A DNA stretch of 36,406 nucleotides from JBLHOS01 sp047623825 (GCA_047623825.1 JBLHOS010000020.1:1-36406); one strand, 5' to 3'. Shown: positions 15,274 through 23,898, counted from the first letter of the stretch. The notes: generated by a model from the sequence alone, not told the origin. Numbers and translations: made by a program.

Positions 15274-16611
15274 ATGACGAACAGTCCGTTCACACCTGGC
15301 CTGGCCACAACGCGTCTTGCACCGCAAGAATATGACCACAATTTTGCGGATCTTCACGCGCCGCTTGATCCGCACGAGGCGTTGGTTGCAGCAGATCGCT
15401 GCTACTTTTGCCATGATGCGCCGTGCATAGCGGCCTGCCCGACGACAATTGATATTCCGCTGTTTATTCGCCAGATCCAAACCGGAACGGCGCAAAGTGC
15501 GGCCAAGACGATCTTTGATCAAAACATTCTGGGGGGCATGTGTGCGCGGGTTTGCCCGACAGAAACCTTGTGTGAGGAGGCCTGCGTTCGCGAAGCGGCT
15601 GAAGGCAAACCAGTTGAGATTGGTCGTCTGCAGCGATTTGCGACCGATACCGTAATGGCATCGGGCACACACCCGTTTGAGCGCGCCGCACCAACTGGCA
15701 AATCCGTTGCGGTTGTCGGGGCGGGGCCTGCCGGGTTGGCCTGTGCGCACCGGTTGGCGATGCATGGCCATGATGTGGTGATTTACGATGCACGGCCGAA
15801 AGCTGGCGGTTTGAACGAATATGGCATTGCGGCCTATAAAACCGTCGATGGATTTGCCGAGGCTGAAGTCAGCTGGCTGATGAAAATCGGTGGGATCACG
15901 TTGGAGACTGGCAAGGCGCTTGGCGTGGACATCACGCTGGCCTCGTTGCGCGAAGACTTTGATGCAGTTTTTCTGGGGATGGGTCTGGCGGGCGTGAATG
16001 CGCTGCGTGCAGAGGGCGAAGACAAGTCTGGTGTTGTGGACGCGGTCGGCTTTATCTCAGAGCTACGGCAGGCGTCGGATGTGTCGAAATTGCCGGTCGG
16101 GCGCAATGTGGTTGTGATCGGTGGCGGGATGACAGCGGTGGACGCAGCTGTGCAGTCTAAACTGTTGGGCGCCCAAACTGTCACGATCCTGTATCGGCGA
16201 GAGCAGGCCAAGATGCCCGCCAGCCGATATGAACAGGATCTCGCGACCTCCAAAGGGGTACGCCTTATTTTTAATGCGATGCCTGTGAAAATCGTCGGCA
16301 ACGGTTCTGTTACCGAGATCATTGCCGAATATACCCGCAGCACACCCAACGGTTTAGAGCCGACCGGAGAGACCTTTTCGCTCCCTGCGGATCAGGTACT
16401 CAAAGCTATTGGTCAAACGCTAGAGGGCACCCCGTCAGGGCTTGAACTGATAGGGGGCAAGATCGCGGTTGCTGGGGCTGGCAAAACTTCAACCACAGGC
16501 GTTTGGGCGGGGGGCGATTGTGCGAGCGGCGGTGATGACCTGACGGTGACTGCGGTGGCGGAAGGGCGCGATGCGGCCATGGATATTCATGCCGCGTTAG
16601 GTACCGCATGA
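15274..16611 (+). CDS. preT: Dihydropyrimidine dehydrogenase, FAD/Fe-S subunit (PreT type)
   Basis: NAD(P)H-oxidising subunit of dihydropyrimidine dehydrogenase, passing electrons to PreA to reduce uracil or thymine. The 445-aa protein matches the glutamate synthase small-chain-like fold: N-terminal cysteine clusters for two Fe-S centres (CYFCHDAPCIAACPT and GGMCARVCPTETLCEEACV), an FAD GxGxxG (VVGAGPAGLACA), a second nucleotide fold (VVIGGGMTAVDAA) and C-terminal GVWAGGDC. GGAGAG eight bases before the ATG. First gene of the pathway cluster, behind a RutR-type box; overlaps the next gene by four bases. Confidence 0.93.
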   Translation: MTNSPFTPGLATTRLAPQEYDHNFADLHAPLDPHEALVAADRCYFCHDAPCIAACPTTIDIPLFIRQIQTGTAQSAAKTIFDQNILGGMCARVCPTETLCEEACVREAAEGKPVEIGRLQRFATDTVMASGTHPFERAAPTGKSVAVVGAGPAGLACAHRLAMHGHDVVIYDARPKAGGLNEYGIAAYKTVDGFAEAEVSWLMKIGGITLETGKALGVDITLASLREDFDAVFLGMGLAGVNALRAEGEDKSGVVDAVGFISELRQASDVSKLPVGRNVVVIGGGMTAVDAAVQSKLLGAQTVTILYRREQAKMPASRYEQDLATSKGVRLIFNAMPVKIVGNGSVTEIIAEYTRSTPNGLEPTGETFSLPADQVLKAIGQTLEGTPSGLELIGGKIAVAGAGKTSTTGVWAGGDCASGGDDLTVTAVAEGRDAAMDIHAALGTA

Positions 16612-17060
16612 GGGCCCTTTTGACCGCACTGCTGATCTGCGTACCGCAATTGGTCTGGGCCTGTACGGGCGGCCGCGAAATGGCATTGTCGGAGCTGGAC
16701 GCCACCAGTTGGCAACAGATTGAGGCCATGGCATCTGCCAGTCGTGCTGAGATTGAAGTCTATGGCAGCATCACGGCCATCGCTTGGGATCTGGATGGTA
16801 ATGGCGCTGAGGAGATCTGCATTGTGGCCGCATCTTCGCTGACCTGCTCAAACGGGATCGCGGTTTGCATGATGCTGGTGCTTGGCGATACGGCTGAACG
16901 CAGGATGCTACTAGACACTGCGGCCCACATCCTCAAACCCGGCGAGACGGATGCCGCAGGTTGGCAAGGCCTGAGGGCGCTAAGTTATCAACTGCCCGGT
17001 ACGCCGGACCTTTTAGAATATTTCACCTATCATGATGGACGATATCAGCGGGCTTCATAA
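16608..17060 (+). CDS. Small secreted protein of unknown function inside the pyrimidine operon
   Basis: Not recognised. 150 aa with a signal peptide (MRALLTALLICVPQLVWACT; cleavage probably after VWA, leaving an N-terminal Cys-Thr). The Cys is not in a good lipobox (LVWAC), though weak lipidation is conceivable. It contains WDLDGNGAEE, a calcium-loop-like D-x-D-G-N-G-x-E motif, and four further Cys (residues about 71-86: EEICIVAASSLTC, GIAVC). The ATG overlaps the preT stop (ATGA), and preA follows after 33 bases, so it is transcribed with the dehydrogenase genes although those act in the cytoplasm. Confidence 0.75.
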   Translation: MRALLTALLICVPQLVWACTGGREMALSELDATSWQQIEAMASASRAEIEVYGSITAIAWDLDGNGAEEICIVAASSLTCSNGIAVCMMLVLGDTAERRMLLDTAAHILKPGETDAAGWQGLRALSYQLPGTPDLLEYFTYHDGRYQRAS

Positions 17061-17093
17061 AGCCCGCTGCAGACATACGGAACGGAGGACACA

Positions 17094-18395
17094 ATGGCAG
17101 ATCTTTCAAGCACCTTCCTGGGGATCAAATCCCCGAATCCGTTCTGGCTGGCTTCGGCGCCGCCGACGGACAAAGAATACAATGTGCGCCGCGCGTTTGA
17201 CGCCGGTTGGGGCGGGGTCGTCTGGAAAACTCTGGGCCATGACCCCCATATCGTAAACGTCAACGGCCCACGCTACGGTGTGATTTATGGTGCAGATCGA
17301 CGGCTGTTGGGCCTGAACAATATTGAACTGATTACCGACCGACCGCTGCACGTCAATTTGCAGGAAATCAAAGCCTGCAAACGTGATTACCCTGATCGCG
17401 CGATGATCGTTTCATTGATGGTCCCGTGTGAGGAGGACGCTTGGAAATCTATCCTGCCGCTTGTTGAGGAAACTGGTGCAGATGGGATTGAGTTGAATTT
17501 CGGTTGCCCCCACGGGATGAGTGAACGTGGCATGGGGGCCGCCGTCGGGCAGGTGCCTGAGTATATTGAGATGGTGACGCGTTGGTGTAAACAAACCACG
17601 CGGATGCCCGTGATCGTCAAGTTGACGCCCAATATCACTGATGTGCGCTATCCGGCGCGCGCGGCCAAGGCGGGTGGAGCGGATGCAGTCTCATTGATCA
17701 ACACGATCAGCTCCATAATCTCGGTGAACCTTGATACGATGTCGCCGGAACCCTCAATCGACGGCAAAGGCTCCCATGGTGGATTTTGCGGCCCAGCGGT
17801 CAAACCGATTGCGTTGAACATGGTCTCGATGATTGCGCGCGACGCTGAAACCCAAGGATTGCCGATCAGCGGCATTGGCGGCGTGACCACATGGCGCGAC
17901 GCGGCAGAGTTCTTGTCACTAGGGGCCAGCAACGTGCAGGTTTGTACGGCAGCCATGACCTATGGCTTTAAGATTGTCGAAGAATTAAAGACGGGTCTGT
18001 CTCAGTGGATGGATGAAAAGGGTTACACATCGGTCGATGAAATCGTTGGGCGCGCGGTGCCGAATGTGACCGAATGGCAGTTCCTCAACCTGAACTATGT
18101 GGCCAAAGCCAAGATTAATCAGGACGCCTGCATCAAGTGTGGTCGTTGTTACGCCGCGTGTGAAGACACCTCGCATCAAGCGATCTCAATGTCACCTGAC
18201 CGTGTGTTTGAGGTGATCGACGCCGAATGCGTCGCATGTAACCTATGCGTCAATGTCTGCCCGGTTCAGGATTGTATTACTATGGTTGAGATGCAGCCCG
18301 GTGAGACCGATACTCGCACTGGCAAGGTCGTTGAACGCGAATACGCCAACTGGACGACGCACCCCAATAACCCAAGCGCACAAGCTGCCGAGTGA
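17094..18395 (+). CDS. preA: Dihydropyrimidine dehydrogenase, FMN/Fe-S catalytic subunit (PreA type)
   Basis: Catalytic subunit reducing uracil/thymine to the 5,6-dihydro form. N-terminal dihydroorotate-dehydrogenase-like FMN barrel: GIKSPNPFWLASAPPTD, and ELNFGCPHGMSERGMGAAVGQ where the Cys of the active-site loop sits. The C-terminal ferredoxin domain has two complete CX2CX2CX3C clusters (C346/349/352/356 and C379/382/385/389). 433 aa, slightly longer than E. coli PreA. GGAGGA precedes the ATG. PreT and PreA together equal the single mammalian DPYD chain. Convergent with rutR. Confidence 0.96.
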   Translation: MADLSSTFLGIKSPNPFWLASAPPTDKEYNVRRAFDAGWGGVVWKTLGHDPHIVNVNGPRYGVIYGADRRLLGLNNIELITDRPLHVNLQEIKACKRDYPDRAMIVSLMVPCEEDAWKSILPLVEETGADGIELNFGCPHGMSERGMGAAVGQVPEYIEMVTRWCKQTTRMPVIVKLTPNITDVRYPARAAKAGGADAVSLINTISSIISVNLDTMSPEPSIDGKGSHGGFCGPAVKPIALNMVSMIARDAETQGLPISGIGGVTTWRDAAEFLSLGASNVQVCTAAMTYGFKIVEELKTGLSQWMDEKGYTSVDEIVGRAVPNVTEWQFLNLNYVAKAKINQDACIKCGRCYAACEDTSHQAISMSPDRVFEVIDAECVACNLCVNVCPVQDCITMVEMQPGETDTRTGKVVEREYANWTTHPNNPSAQAAE

Positions 18396-18417
18396 GCGGT
18401 GTCCGGCGCGCGCGGCA

Positions 18418-18457
18418 TGACCCCCGGCGGCACCAATTATCTGCGCCTATGGGGTCA
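18418..18457. terminator. Nested hairpin between preA and rutR (possible terminator)
   Basis: TGACCCC (18418-18424) pairs with GGGGTCA (18451-18457), enclosing GGCG (18426-18429) and CGCC (18444-18447). It lies between the convergent stops and overlaps the last codons of rutR. No T-tract is present, so it is at best an atypical bidirectional terminator. Confidence 0.3.
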
Positions 18458-19058
18458 GGAGTTTCTTAAACAGGGCTGTTAGAAATCCTTGCGCCTCTAA
18501 GAATGGGTCGCGATCGGCGCCCAAGACGACCTCTATCTGAACGTCAAAATCGGCGTAATGTTGGGTCAGGGCCCAGATGGAAAAAATCAGATGGTGAGGA
18601 TCGATCGGGGCAATTTTCCCCTCAGCAATCCAGGCAAAGATCACCGCGCATTTCTCGTCGACCAATGGCTTTAGATCTGCGCGCAGGGCTGGCAGCATAC
18701 GCGGCGCGCCCTGCACAATCTCATTGGCGAACAGCCGACTTTCGCGCGGATAATCACGGCTCATCTCCAGCTTGCGGGTGACATAACGCAACAGCTCCGC
18801 GACGGGGTCGCCGTCTGGGTCCATGTCTTTTAGCGGATTAAGCCAAGTTTCCATCAGCTGGCTTAACAGATTGACGTGGATCGACTCTTTAGATGGGAAA
18901 TAATACAGCAGGTTCGGTTTGGACAGGCCGGCCTCAGCGGCGATCTGGTCCAATGTCGCGCCACGAAACCCATGCTTGGAGAAAACCTCTAATCCTGCAT
19001 CCAGAATGGCTTGGGTATTTTTTAGCTGGATCCGCGTGCGCGGCTTTTCAATATTCAT
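18447..19058 (-). CDS. rutR: RutR, TetR-family pyrimidine-responsive repressor
   Basis: TetR-family regulator (203 aa) closely resembling E. coli RutR, which binds uracil or thymine and leaves its operators. The N-terminal helix-turn-helix is at about residues 33-55 (ATLDQIAAEAGLSKPNLLYYF). The ligand domain has the RutR-type blocks SRDYPRESRLFANEIVQGAP, LKPLVDEKCAVI and IDPHHLIFSIWALTQHYADF, the last almost identical to the E. coli protein as I remember it. Encoded between preA and the aminotransferase, divergent from the latter across a 251-bp region with a RutR-type box, so auto- and operon control are likely. Confidence 0.93.
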   Translation of the reverse strand: MNIEKPRTRIQLKNTQAILDAGLEVFSKHGFRGATLDQIAAEAGLSKPNLLYYFPSKESIHVNLLSQLMETWLNPLKDMDPDGDPVAELLRYVTRKLEMSRDYPRESRLFANEIVQGAPRMLPALRADLKPLVDEKCAVIFAWIAEGKIAPIDPHHLIFSIWALTQHYADFDVQIEVVLGADRDPFLEAQGFLTALFKKLLTP

Positions 19059-19309
19059 GATTACCAGCTTTGCACTGCTGGCCAGATCCGCGCAAGTTTC
19101 CTGACATTTCGGGACATATGGTCTGCAATTGCATGAGATACGGGCAAGTAATTGCGAATTACTGCTGTTTTAACTTGCGATTGGCGCAAAGCTGTCATTG
19201 AATTTCTTGACCGTCCGTATGCTTATGGTAGCCTGATATTTACCATATGATCAAAACTACCACCCCGCGCCCTGGGGCAATCCTGGGTCTGCCAAACCGA
19301 GTGAAACTT
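19059..19309. promoter_or_regulatory. Divergent control region rutR / aminotransferase
   Basis: Contains several dyads besides the RutR box: TGCAATTGCA (19124-19133), AGTAATT-GCG-AATTACT (19147-19163, perfect), and a TGGTC half-box at 19119-19123 (CGGGACATATGGTCTG) near the rutR start. TTGACC at 19207-19212 is a good -35 for the aminotransferase; a weak -10 TAGCCT (19229-19234) at 16-base spacing would place the RutR box over the transcription start. Confidence 0.5.
19239..19254. promoter_or_regulatory. Candidate RutR operator upstream of the aminotransferase
   Basis: TTTACCATATGATCAA matches TTGACCAnnTGGTCAA at 12 of 14 defined positions. An ATG inside it (19247) opens the reading frame, but an operator covering the start codon is unlikely; the aminotransferase start is better placed at 19310. 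Confidence 0.68.
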
Positions 19310-20638
19310 ATGGCTCTTGATCGACCTTCCGTCCCTAATGATCTATCCGCCTTCTGGATGCCATTCACGGCGAACCGGCAATTCAAGAAAACGCCTCGGA
19401 TGTTGGTTAGCGCTGATGGGATGTATTATAAAACCGCCGATGGTCGTGAGATTTTAGATGGGACTGCAGGTTTGTGGTGCTGCAATGCTGGCCATAACAG
19501 AACCAAGATTGTTGAGGCGATCCGCCAACAAGCGGGGGAGCTGGATTATGCGCCGGCATTCCAAATGGGCCACCCCAAGGCGTTTGAGCTGGCCACACGT
19601 TTGCGCGACATGGCGCCTGAGCCATTTGAACATGTGTTTTTCACCAATTCCGGATCTGAGGCTGTAGAAACTGCGCTGAAGATTGCCATCGCGTACCAAC
19701 GCTCGATAGGTCAAGGCGCCCGGACCCGGTTGATCGGTCGCGAGCGCGGTTATCATGGCGTCAATTTTGGTGGTATCTCGGTCGGCGGTATCGTCACGAA
19801 CCGTAAGATGTTCGGCACCCTATTGGCCGGTGTCGACCATATGCCACACACCCATTTGCCGGATCAAAACGCATTTACCAAAGGTCAGCCTGAACATGGC
19901 GCGAACCTTGCGGATGATTTGGAACGGATCGTAGCCCTACACGGTGCAGAGACGATCGCGGCCGTAATTGTAGAGCCGATGGCCGGATCAACTGGTGTTC
20001 TTATCCCGCCCAAAGGTTATCTGAAACGTCTGCGAGAGATCTGTACCAAACACGGGATCTTGCTGATCTTTGACGAGGTTATTACTGGATTTGGTCGGCT
20101 TGGATCGTCGTTTGCCGCAGAGCATTTTGGCGTAATGCCCGACATGATCACATGCGCCAAAGGTCTGACCAACGGGGTCATTCCGATGGGTGCCGTTTTG
20201 GCAACTGCGCAGATCCATGATGCGTTCATGACCGGCCCTGAAAACACGATAGAGCTGTTTCACGGTTACACTTACTCGGGAAATCCGATTGCGTCCGCCG
20301 CCGGGCTGGCCACGTTGGAAACCTACCGTGAGGATGATTTGTTTAACCGCGCCAATGACATGGCCGGGTACTGGCAGGACGCGGTGCATTCACTGGCTGA
20401 TCATCCTCATGTCATCGATATTCGTAATATGGGTTTGATCGCAGGGATTGAGTTGTCGCCGATCGCCGGAGAGCCGACGAAACGTGCGTTCCAAGCGTTT
20501 CTAGATGCATTTGAAAAGGGCGTCTTGATCCGCACGACGGGTGATATCATCGCGTTGTCACCGCCGCTTATTATCGAAAAATCCCATATTGATCAGTTGT
20601 TTGGCACATTGTCGGACATCTTGAAAAACCTAGACTAG
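19310..20638 (+). CDS. Class III omega-amino acid:pyruvate aminotransferase (beta-alanine aminotransferase)
   Basis: PLP enzyme expected to turn beta-alanine (or 3-aminoisobutyrate from thymine) into malonate (or methylmalonate) semialdehyde, using pyruvate. From ATG 19310 the protein has 442 aa (MALDRPSVPNDLSAFWMPFT), the usual length. Class III features: FTNSGSEAVETALKIA, RERGYHGVNFGG, LLIFDEVITGFGRLG, and the PLP lysine in CAKGLTNGVIPMGAV. HGYTYSGNPIASAAGLATL precedes the C-terminal domain. ATG 19247 would add 21 residues but lies inside a RutR-type operator. Substrate assignment rests on the neighbourhood; it could accept other omega-amines such as taurine. Confidence 0.9.
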   Translation: MALDRPSVPNDLSAFWMPFTANRQFKKTPRMLVSADGMYYKTADGREILDGTAGLWCCNAGHNRTKIVEAIRQQAGELDYAPAFQMGHPKAFELATRLRDMAPEPFEHVFFTNSGSEAVETALKIAIAYQRSIGQGARTRLIGRERGYHGVNFGGISVGGIVTNRKMFGTLLAGVDHMPHTHLPDQNAFTKGQPEHGANLADDLERIVALHGAETIAAVIVEPMAGSTGVLIPPKGYLKRLREICTKHGILLIFDEVITGFGRLGSSFAAEHFGVMPDMITCAKGLTNGVIPMGAVLATAQIHDAFMTGPENTIELFHGYTYSGNPIASAAGLATLETYREDDLFNRANDMAGYWQDAVHSLADHPHVIDIRNMGLIAGIELSPIAGEPTKRAFQAFLDAFEKGVLIRTTGDIIALSPPLIIEKSHIDQLFGTLSDILKNLD

Positions 20639-20678
20639 TAAAGGCCCTGCGTGGGGGCCAGACCGCAAGGAGATGACC

Positions 20679-21929
20679 GTGGCTGCACCGGGTGCGAACC
20701 TAAAGATTGACGGCCAGCGCCTGTGGGACAGCCTGATGGAAATGGCCAAGATCGGGCCGGGCATCGCGGGCGGCAATAACCGACAAACCGTCACCGATGA
20801 GGATGCAGAAGGGCGCGCGCTGTTTCAAAACTGGTGTGAGGCGGCTGGCTGCACCATGGGGTTGGACCAAATGGGCAATATGTTTGCCCGGCGCGAAGGT
20901 GCAGACCCAGAGGCGTTGCCGGTTTATGTTGGATCGCATCTTGATACACAGCCCACGGGCGGCAAGTATGATGGGGTTTTGGGTGTGCTTGGCGGGTTGG
21001 AAATCATCCGCTCACTCAATGATCTAGGGATCAAGACCAAACATCCGATTGTCGTGACTAACTTCACCAATGAGGAGGGGACGCGGTACGCCCCCGCAAT
21101 GCTGGCCTCGGGCGTTTTTGCCGGCATTCATACCCAAAACTGGGCTTATGCGCGCACAGATGCGGACGGCAAATCCTTTGGGGATGAACTGTCGCGAATT
21201 GGTTGGCGCGGCGACGAAGAAACCGGCGCGCGCCGGATGCACGCTTTCTTTGAGTTACATATCGAACAGGGCCCGATCCTTGAGGCCTCCGGCAAAGAAA
21301 TCGGCGTGGTCACGCATGGTCAGGGACTTAGCTGGACCCAAGTGACGATTACCGGCAAGGAAAGCCACACAGGTTCTACCCCAATGCCGATGCGAAAGAA
21401 CGCAGGGTTGGGCATGGCCAGGGTTCTGGAACTGGTTGATAAAATCGCTTGGAGCTATGCGCCCAATGCGGTTGGTGCTGCGGGTCATATCGACGTATAT
21501 CCCAATTCGCGCAACGTGATCCCGGGCAAAGTGGTTTTTACGATTGATTTGCGGTCCCCCGATCTGGCGGTGATTGAGGATATGGAGGCGCAGCTAAAGC
21601 TGGGCGCCCAAGCTATTTGCGATGAAATGGGCCTTGGTGTCGAATTTGAGAAAACCGGCGGCTTTGATCCAGTGACCTTTGATGAGAGCTGCGTCAGTGC
21701 GGTGCGCAATGCGGCCGAACGGCTGGGGTATTCGCATCAAAACCTGATTTCTGGCGCTGGACATGATGCCTGCTGGATCAACCGGGTTGCCCCAACGGCC
21801 ATGGTGATGTGCCCGTGCGTAGACGGCCTTAGCCATAATGAGGCCGAGGAGATCAGCCCGGAATGGGCGGCGGCAGGGACTAACGTCTTGTTTCATGCTG
21901 TCGTTGAGACCGCGGAGATCGTCGAGTGA
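20679..21929 (+). CDS. N-carbamoyl-beta-alanine amidase (beta-ureidopropionase), M20 family
   Basis: Third step of reductive pyrimidine degradation: hydrolyses N-carbamoyl-beta-alanine to beta-alanine, CO2 and ammonia. It is of the M20 peptidase-like hydantoinase/carbamoylase type: metal ligands in VGSHLDTQPTGGKYDG, NEEGTRYAPAMLASGVF (catalytic EE), FELHIEQGP, and C-terminal GAGHDACW and GLSHNEAE. AAGGAG (20667-20672) abuts ATG 20673, too close for use, so GTG 20679 at six-base spacing is the likely start (416 aa). Related enzymes act on allantoate or carbamoyl amino acids; the operon favours the pyrimidine role. Confidence 0.9.
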   Translation: MAAPGANLKIDGQRLWDSLMEMAKIGPGIAGGNNRQTVTDEDAEGRALFQNWCEAAGCTMGLDQMGNMFARREGADPEALPVYVGSHLDTQPTGGKYDGVLGVLGGLEIIRSLNDLGIKTKHPIVVTNFTNEEGTRYAPAMLASGVFAGIHTQNWAYARTDADGKSFGDELSRIGWRGDEETGARRMHAFFELHIEQGPILEASGKEIGVVTHGQGLSWTQVTITGKESHTGSTPMPMRKNAGLGMARVLELVDKIAWSYAPNAVGAAGHIDVYPNSRNVIPGKVVFTIDLRSPDLAVIEDMEAQLKLGAQAICDEMGLGVEFEKTGGFDPVTFDESCVSAVRNAAERLGYSHQNLISGAGHDACWINRVAPTAMVMCPCVDGLSHNEAEEISPEWAAAGTNVLFHAVVETAEIVE

Positions 21930-22130
21930 CACGTCCCGGCACAGTGATCAGAGCAATTTGGCCGCGGGCCTGTGCCACCGCTGAACGGTCCTGTGCATCG
22001 GCGGCGGCGGCACGCCCCATGATCCTCAAGGACCGTGATTTGATGGCGGGGCTGCAGTTATGCGCCTGACACTGAATATTCCCCAGTTCGCCAAAGTATT
22101 GAGTGAACGCAACACGCTGGAGAAACGTGA
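21930..22130 (+). other. Structured gap inside the pyrimidine operon
   Basis: No convincing gene. Two inverted repeats follow each other: GGCACAG (21938-21944) with CTGTGCC (21970-21976), and ACGGTCCT (21985-21992) with AGGACCGT (22029-22036), the second loop holding a GGC-repeat. A 47-codon frame starts at a GTG overlapping the upstream stop (21926-22069) and a 24-codon frame (22060-22134) runs into the next gene; neither looks like a known protein. Confidence 0.4.
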
Positions 22131-22397
22131 ATGAGTGTTCGATTTAGAGGCGTCGCCCTAATCAGCCTGATGGCCTTGGCGGGATGTGCGGCCCCCGTCG
22201 TCGTTGATGCGCCGATTATACTGACCGAAGACATCATCGCCCTATTGCCGGCAGATCAGGACATCAGTGACGTCCGAGAGCTGGAGGACGGCTGCTTTTG
22301 GTATCTGCATTATGGGCCAGTTGAAACGACCTATATTCCGCTGCTGACTACCGAAGGGCGCGGGGTCTGCACCCCCGGCTATACCACGCCGACTTAA
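22131..22397 (+). CDS. Small lipoprotein of unknown function
   Basis: Not recognised beyond being a lipoprotein. 88 aa; signal peptide with lipobox LAGC, Cys19 lipidated, then a short mature part containing ELEDGCFWYLHYGPVETTYIPLLTTEG and a second Cys near residue 81 (GVCTPGY), so one disulfide is possible in the mature domain. GGAGAA lies six bases before the ATG. It is only 11 bases from hydA in the same direction, so it is part of the pyrimidine operon. No function is suggested by the sequence. Confidence 0.75.
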   Translation: MSVRFRGVALISLMALAGCAAPVVVDAPIILTEDIIALLPADQDISDVRELEDGCFWYLHYGPVETTYIPLLTTEGRGVCTPGYTTPT

Positions 22398-22408
22398 AGG
22401 AGAGCGAC

Positions 22409-23872
22409 ATGAGCAAAGTCATCAAAGGCGGAACAGTTATCACCGCAGACCGCACCTTTAAGGCCGATGTGCTGATCGAGGGTGAGAAAATCGCCGAGAT
22501 CGGGGAAAACCTGTCCGGCGATGAGGTGATTGATGCGGAGGGCGCTTATGTCATTCCGGGTGGCATCGATCCGCACACCCATCTGGAAATGCCGTTTATG
22601 GGCACAACCGCGGCTGAAACCTTTGAAAGCGGGACCTTTGCGGCGGCGGCGGGTGGCACGACGATGCTGGTCGATTTTTGCCTGCCGGGTGAGGATGGCA
22701 GCCTGCTGAATGCAATCGATGCATGGGACCGCAAGTCCAAAGATCAGATCTGCGTCGACATCTCGTATCACATGGCAATCACCGGTTGGGATGAGACCAT
22801 TTTCAATGAGATGCAGGCCGTCGTTCAGGACCGGGGCATCAACACATTCAAGCATTTCATGGCCTACAAAGGCGCATTGATGATTGAAGACGATGAGATG
22901 TACGCGTCCTTCAAACGCTGTGCCGAATTGGGCGCACTGCCCTTGGTCCATGCAGAAAACGGCGACATCGTTCAGGAATTACAGAACAAATACCTGGCCA
23001 TGGGTATGACCGGCCCAGAAGGTCATGCCTATTCACGCCCGCCTGAGTTAGAGGGCGAAGCCGTCAACCGTGCGATCATGATTGCCGATGCCGCGGGCAC
23101 CCCACTTTATGTTGTGCATGTGTCGTGTGAGCAGGCGCATGAAGCGATCCGACGGGCCCGCCAAAAGGGCATGCGGGTTTACGGGGAGCCGTTGATCCAA
23201 CATCTGACGTTGGACGAGTCTGAATACTTTAACAAAGATTGGCAATACGCAGCGCGCCGCGTGATGAGCCCGCCCTTCCGCTCCAAGGACCATCAAGCCA
23301 GTCTTTGGGCAGGTCTGTCAGCGGGATCCTTGCAAGTCGTTGCGACCGATCACGCGGCTTTTAACGATAAGCAAAAGCAGATGGGTCTGGATAATTTTTG
23401 CTTGATCCCAAATGGCACTGGCGGTCTGGAAGAACGCATGGCGATGCTTTGGACGACAGGTGTTGAGACTGGGCGCCTGACCCCGGAAGAGTTTGTTGCT
23501 GTGACCTCCTCCAATATCGCCAAGATCCTGAATATCTATCCGATGAAGGGTGCACTGATGCCCGGTGCAGACGCCGACATCGTGGTCTGGGATCCGACGA
23601 TCAGCAAGACAATCCATGTCAGCACACAAAAATCGATCATTGATTACAATGTGTTTGAGGGCATGCAGGTGACTGCCCAACCACGCTATACCCTGAGCCG
23701 CGGGGATATCGTTTGGGCCTACGGTCAGAACAGCCAGCCCCAACCGGGACGCGGTAAGTTTGTGCGCCGACCTGCGTTTGCCAGCGGTTCAATGGCGCTT
23801 AGCAAGTGGAAAGCCCTGAACACCCCGCGCAAGATTGAGCGCAATCCGATGAACATTCCGGCGGGGATTTGA
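22409..23872 (+). CDS. hydA: Dihydropyrimidinase
   Basis: Second step of reductive pyrimidine degradation: opens the dihydrouracil or dihydrothymine ring to the N-carbamoyl beta-amino acid. The 487-aa amidohydrolase has the whole binuclear zinc set: H56 and H58 (DPHTHLE), carboxylated K154 (AYKGALM), H181 (VHAENGD), H237 (VHVSCE) and D314 (TDHAAF). Substrate-binding NGTGGLEER follows, and the C-terminal tail of about 50 residues is as in cytosolic dihydropyrimidinases. AAAGGAG is well placed before the ATG. Convergent with the cupin gene 26 bases away. Confidence 0.97.
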   Translation: MSKVIKGGTVITADRTFKADVLIEGEKIAEIGENLSGDEVIDAEGAYVIPGGIDPHTHLEMPFMGTTAAETFESGTFAAAAGGTTMLVDFCLPGEDGSLLNAIDAWDRKSKDQICVDISYHMAITGWDETIFNEMQAVVQDRGINTFKHFMAYKGALMIEDDEMYASFKRCAELGALPLVHAENGDIVQELQNKYLAMGMTGPEGHAYSRPPELEGEAVNRAIMIADAAGTPLYVVHVSCEQAHEAIRRARQKGMRVYGEPLIQHLTLDESEYFNKDWQYAARRVMSPPFRSKDHQASLWAGLSAGSLQVVATDHAAFNDKQKQMGLDNFCLIPNGTGGLEERMAMLWTTGVETGRLTPEEFVAVTSSNIAKILNIYPMKGALMPGADADIVVWDPTISKTIHVSTQKSIIDYNVFEGMQVTAQPRYTLSRGDIVWAYGQNSQPQPGRGKFVRRPAFASGSMALSKWKALNTPRKIERNPMNIPAGI

Positions 23873-23898
23873 TGCGGGACGCAGGCCTTCCAAAATTG

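Noticed and set aside
22060..22134. 24-codon frame overlapping the small lipoprotein start
   Set aside because: Too short and without a ribosome site or family signal; noted only as part of the structured gap.
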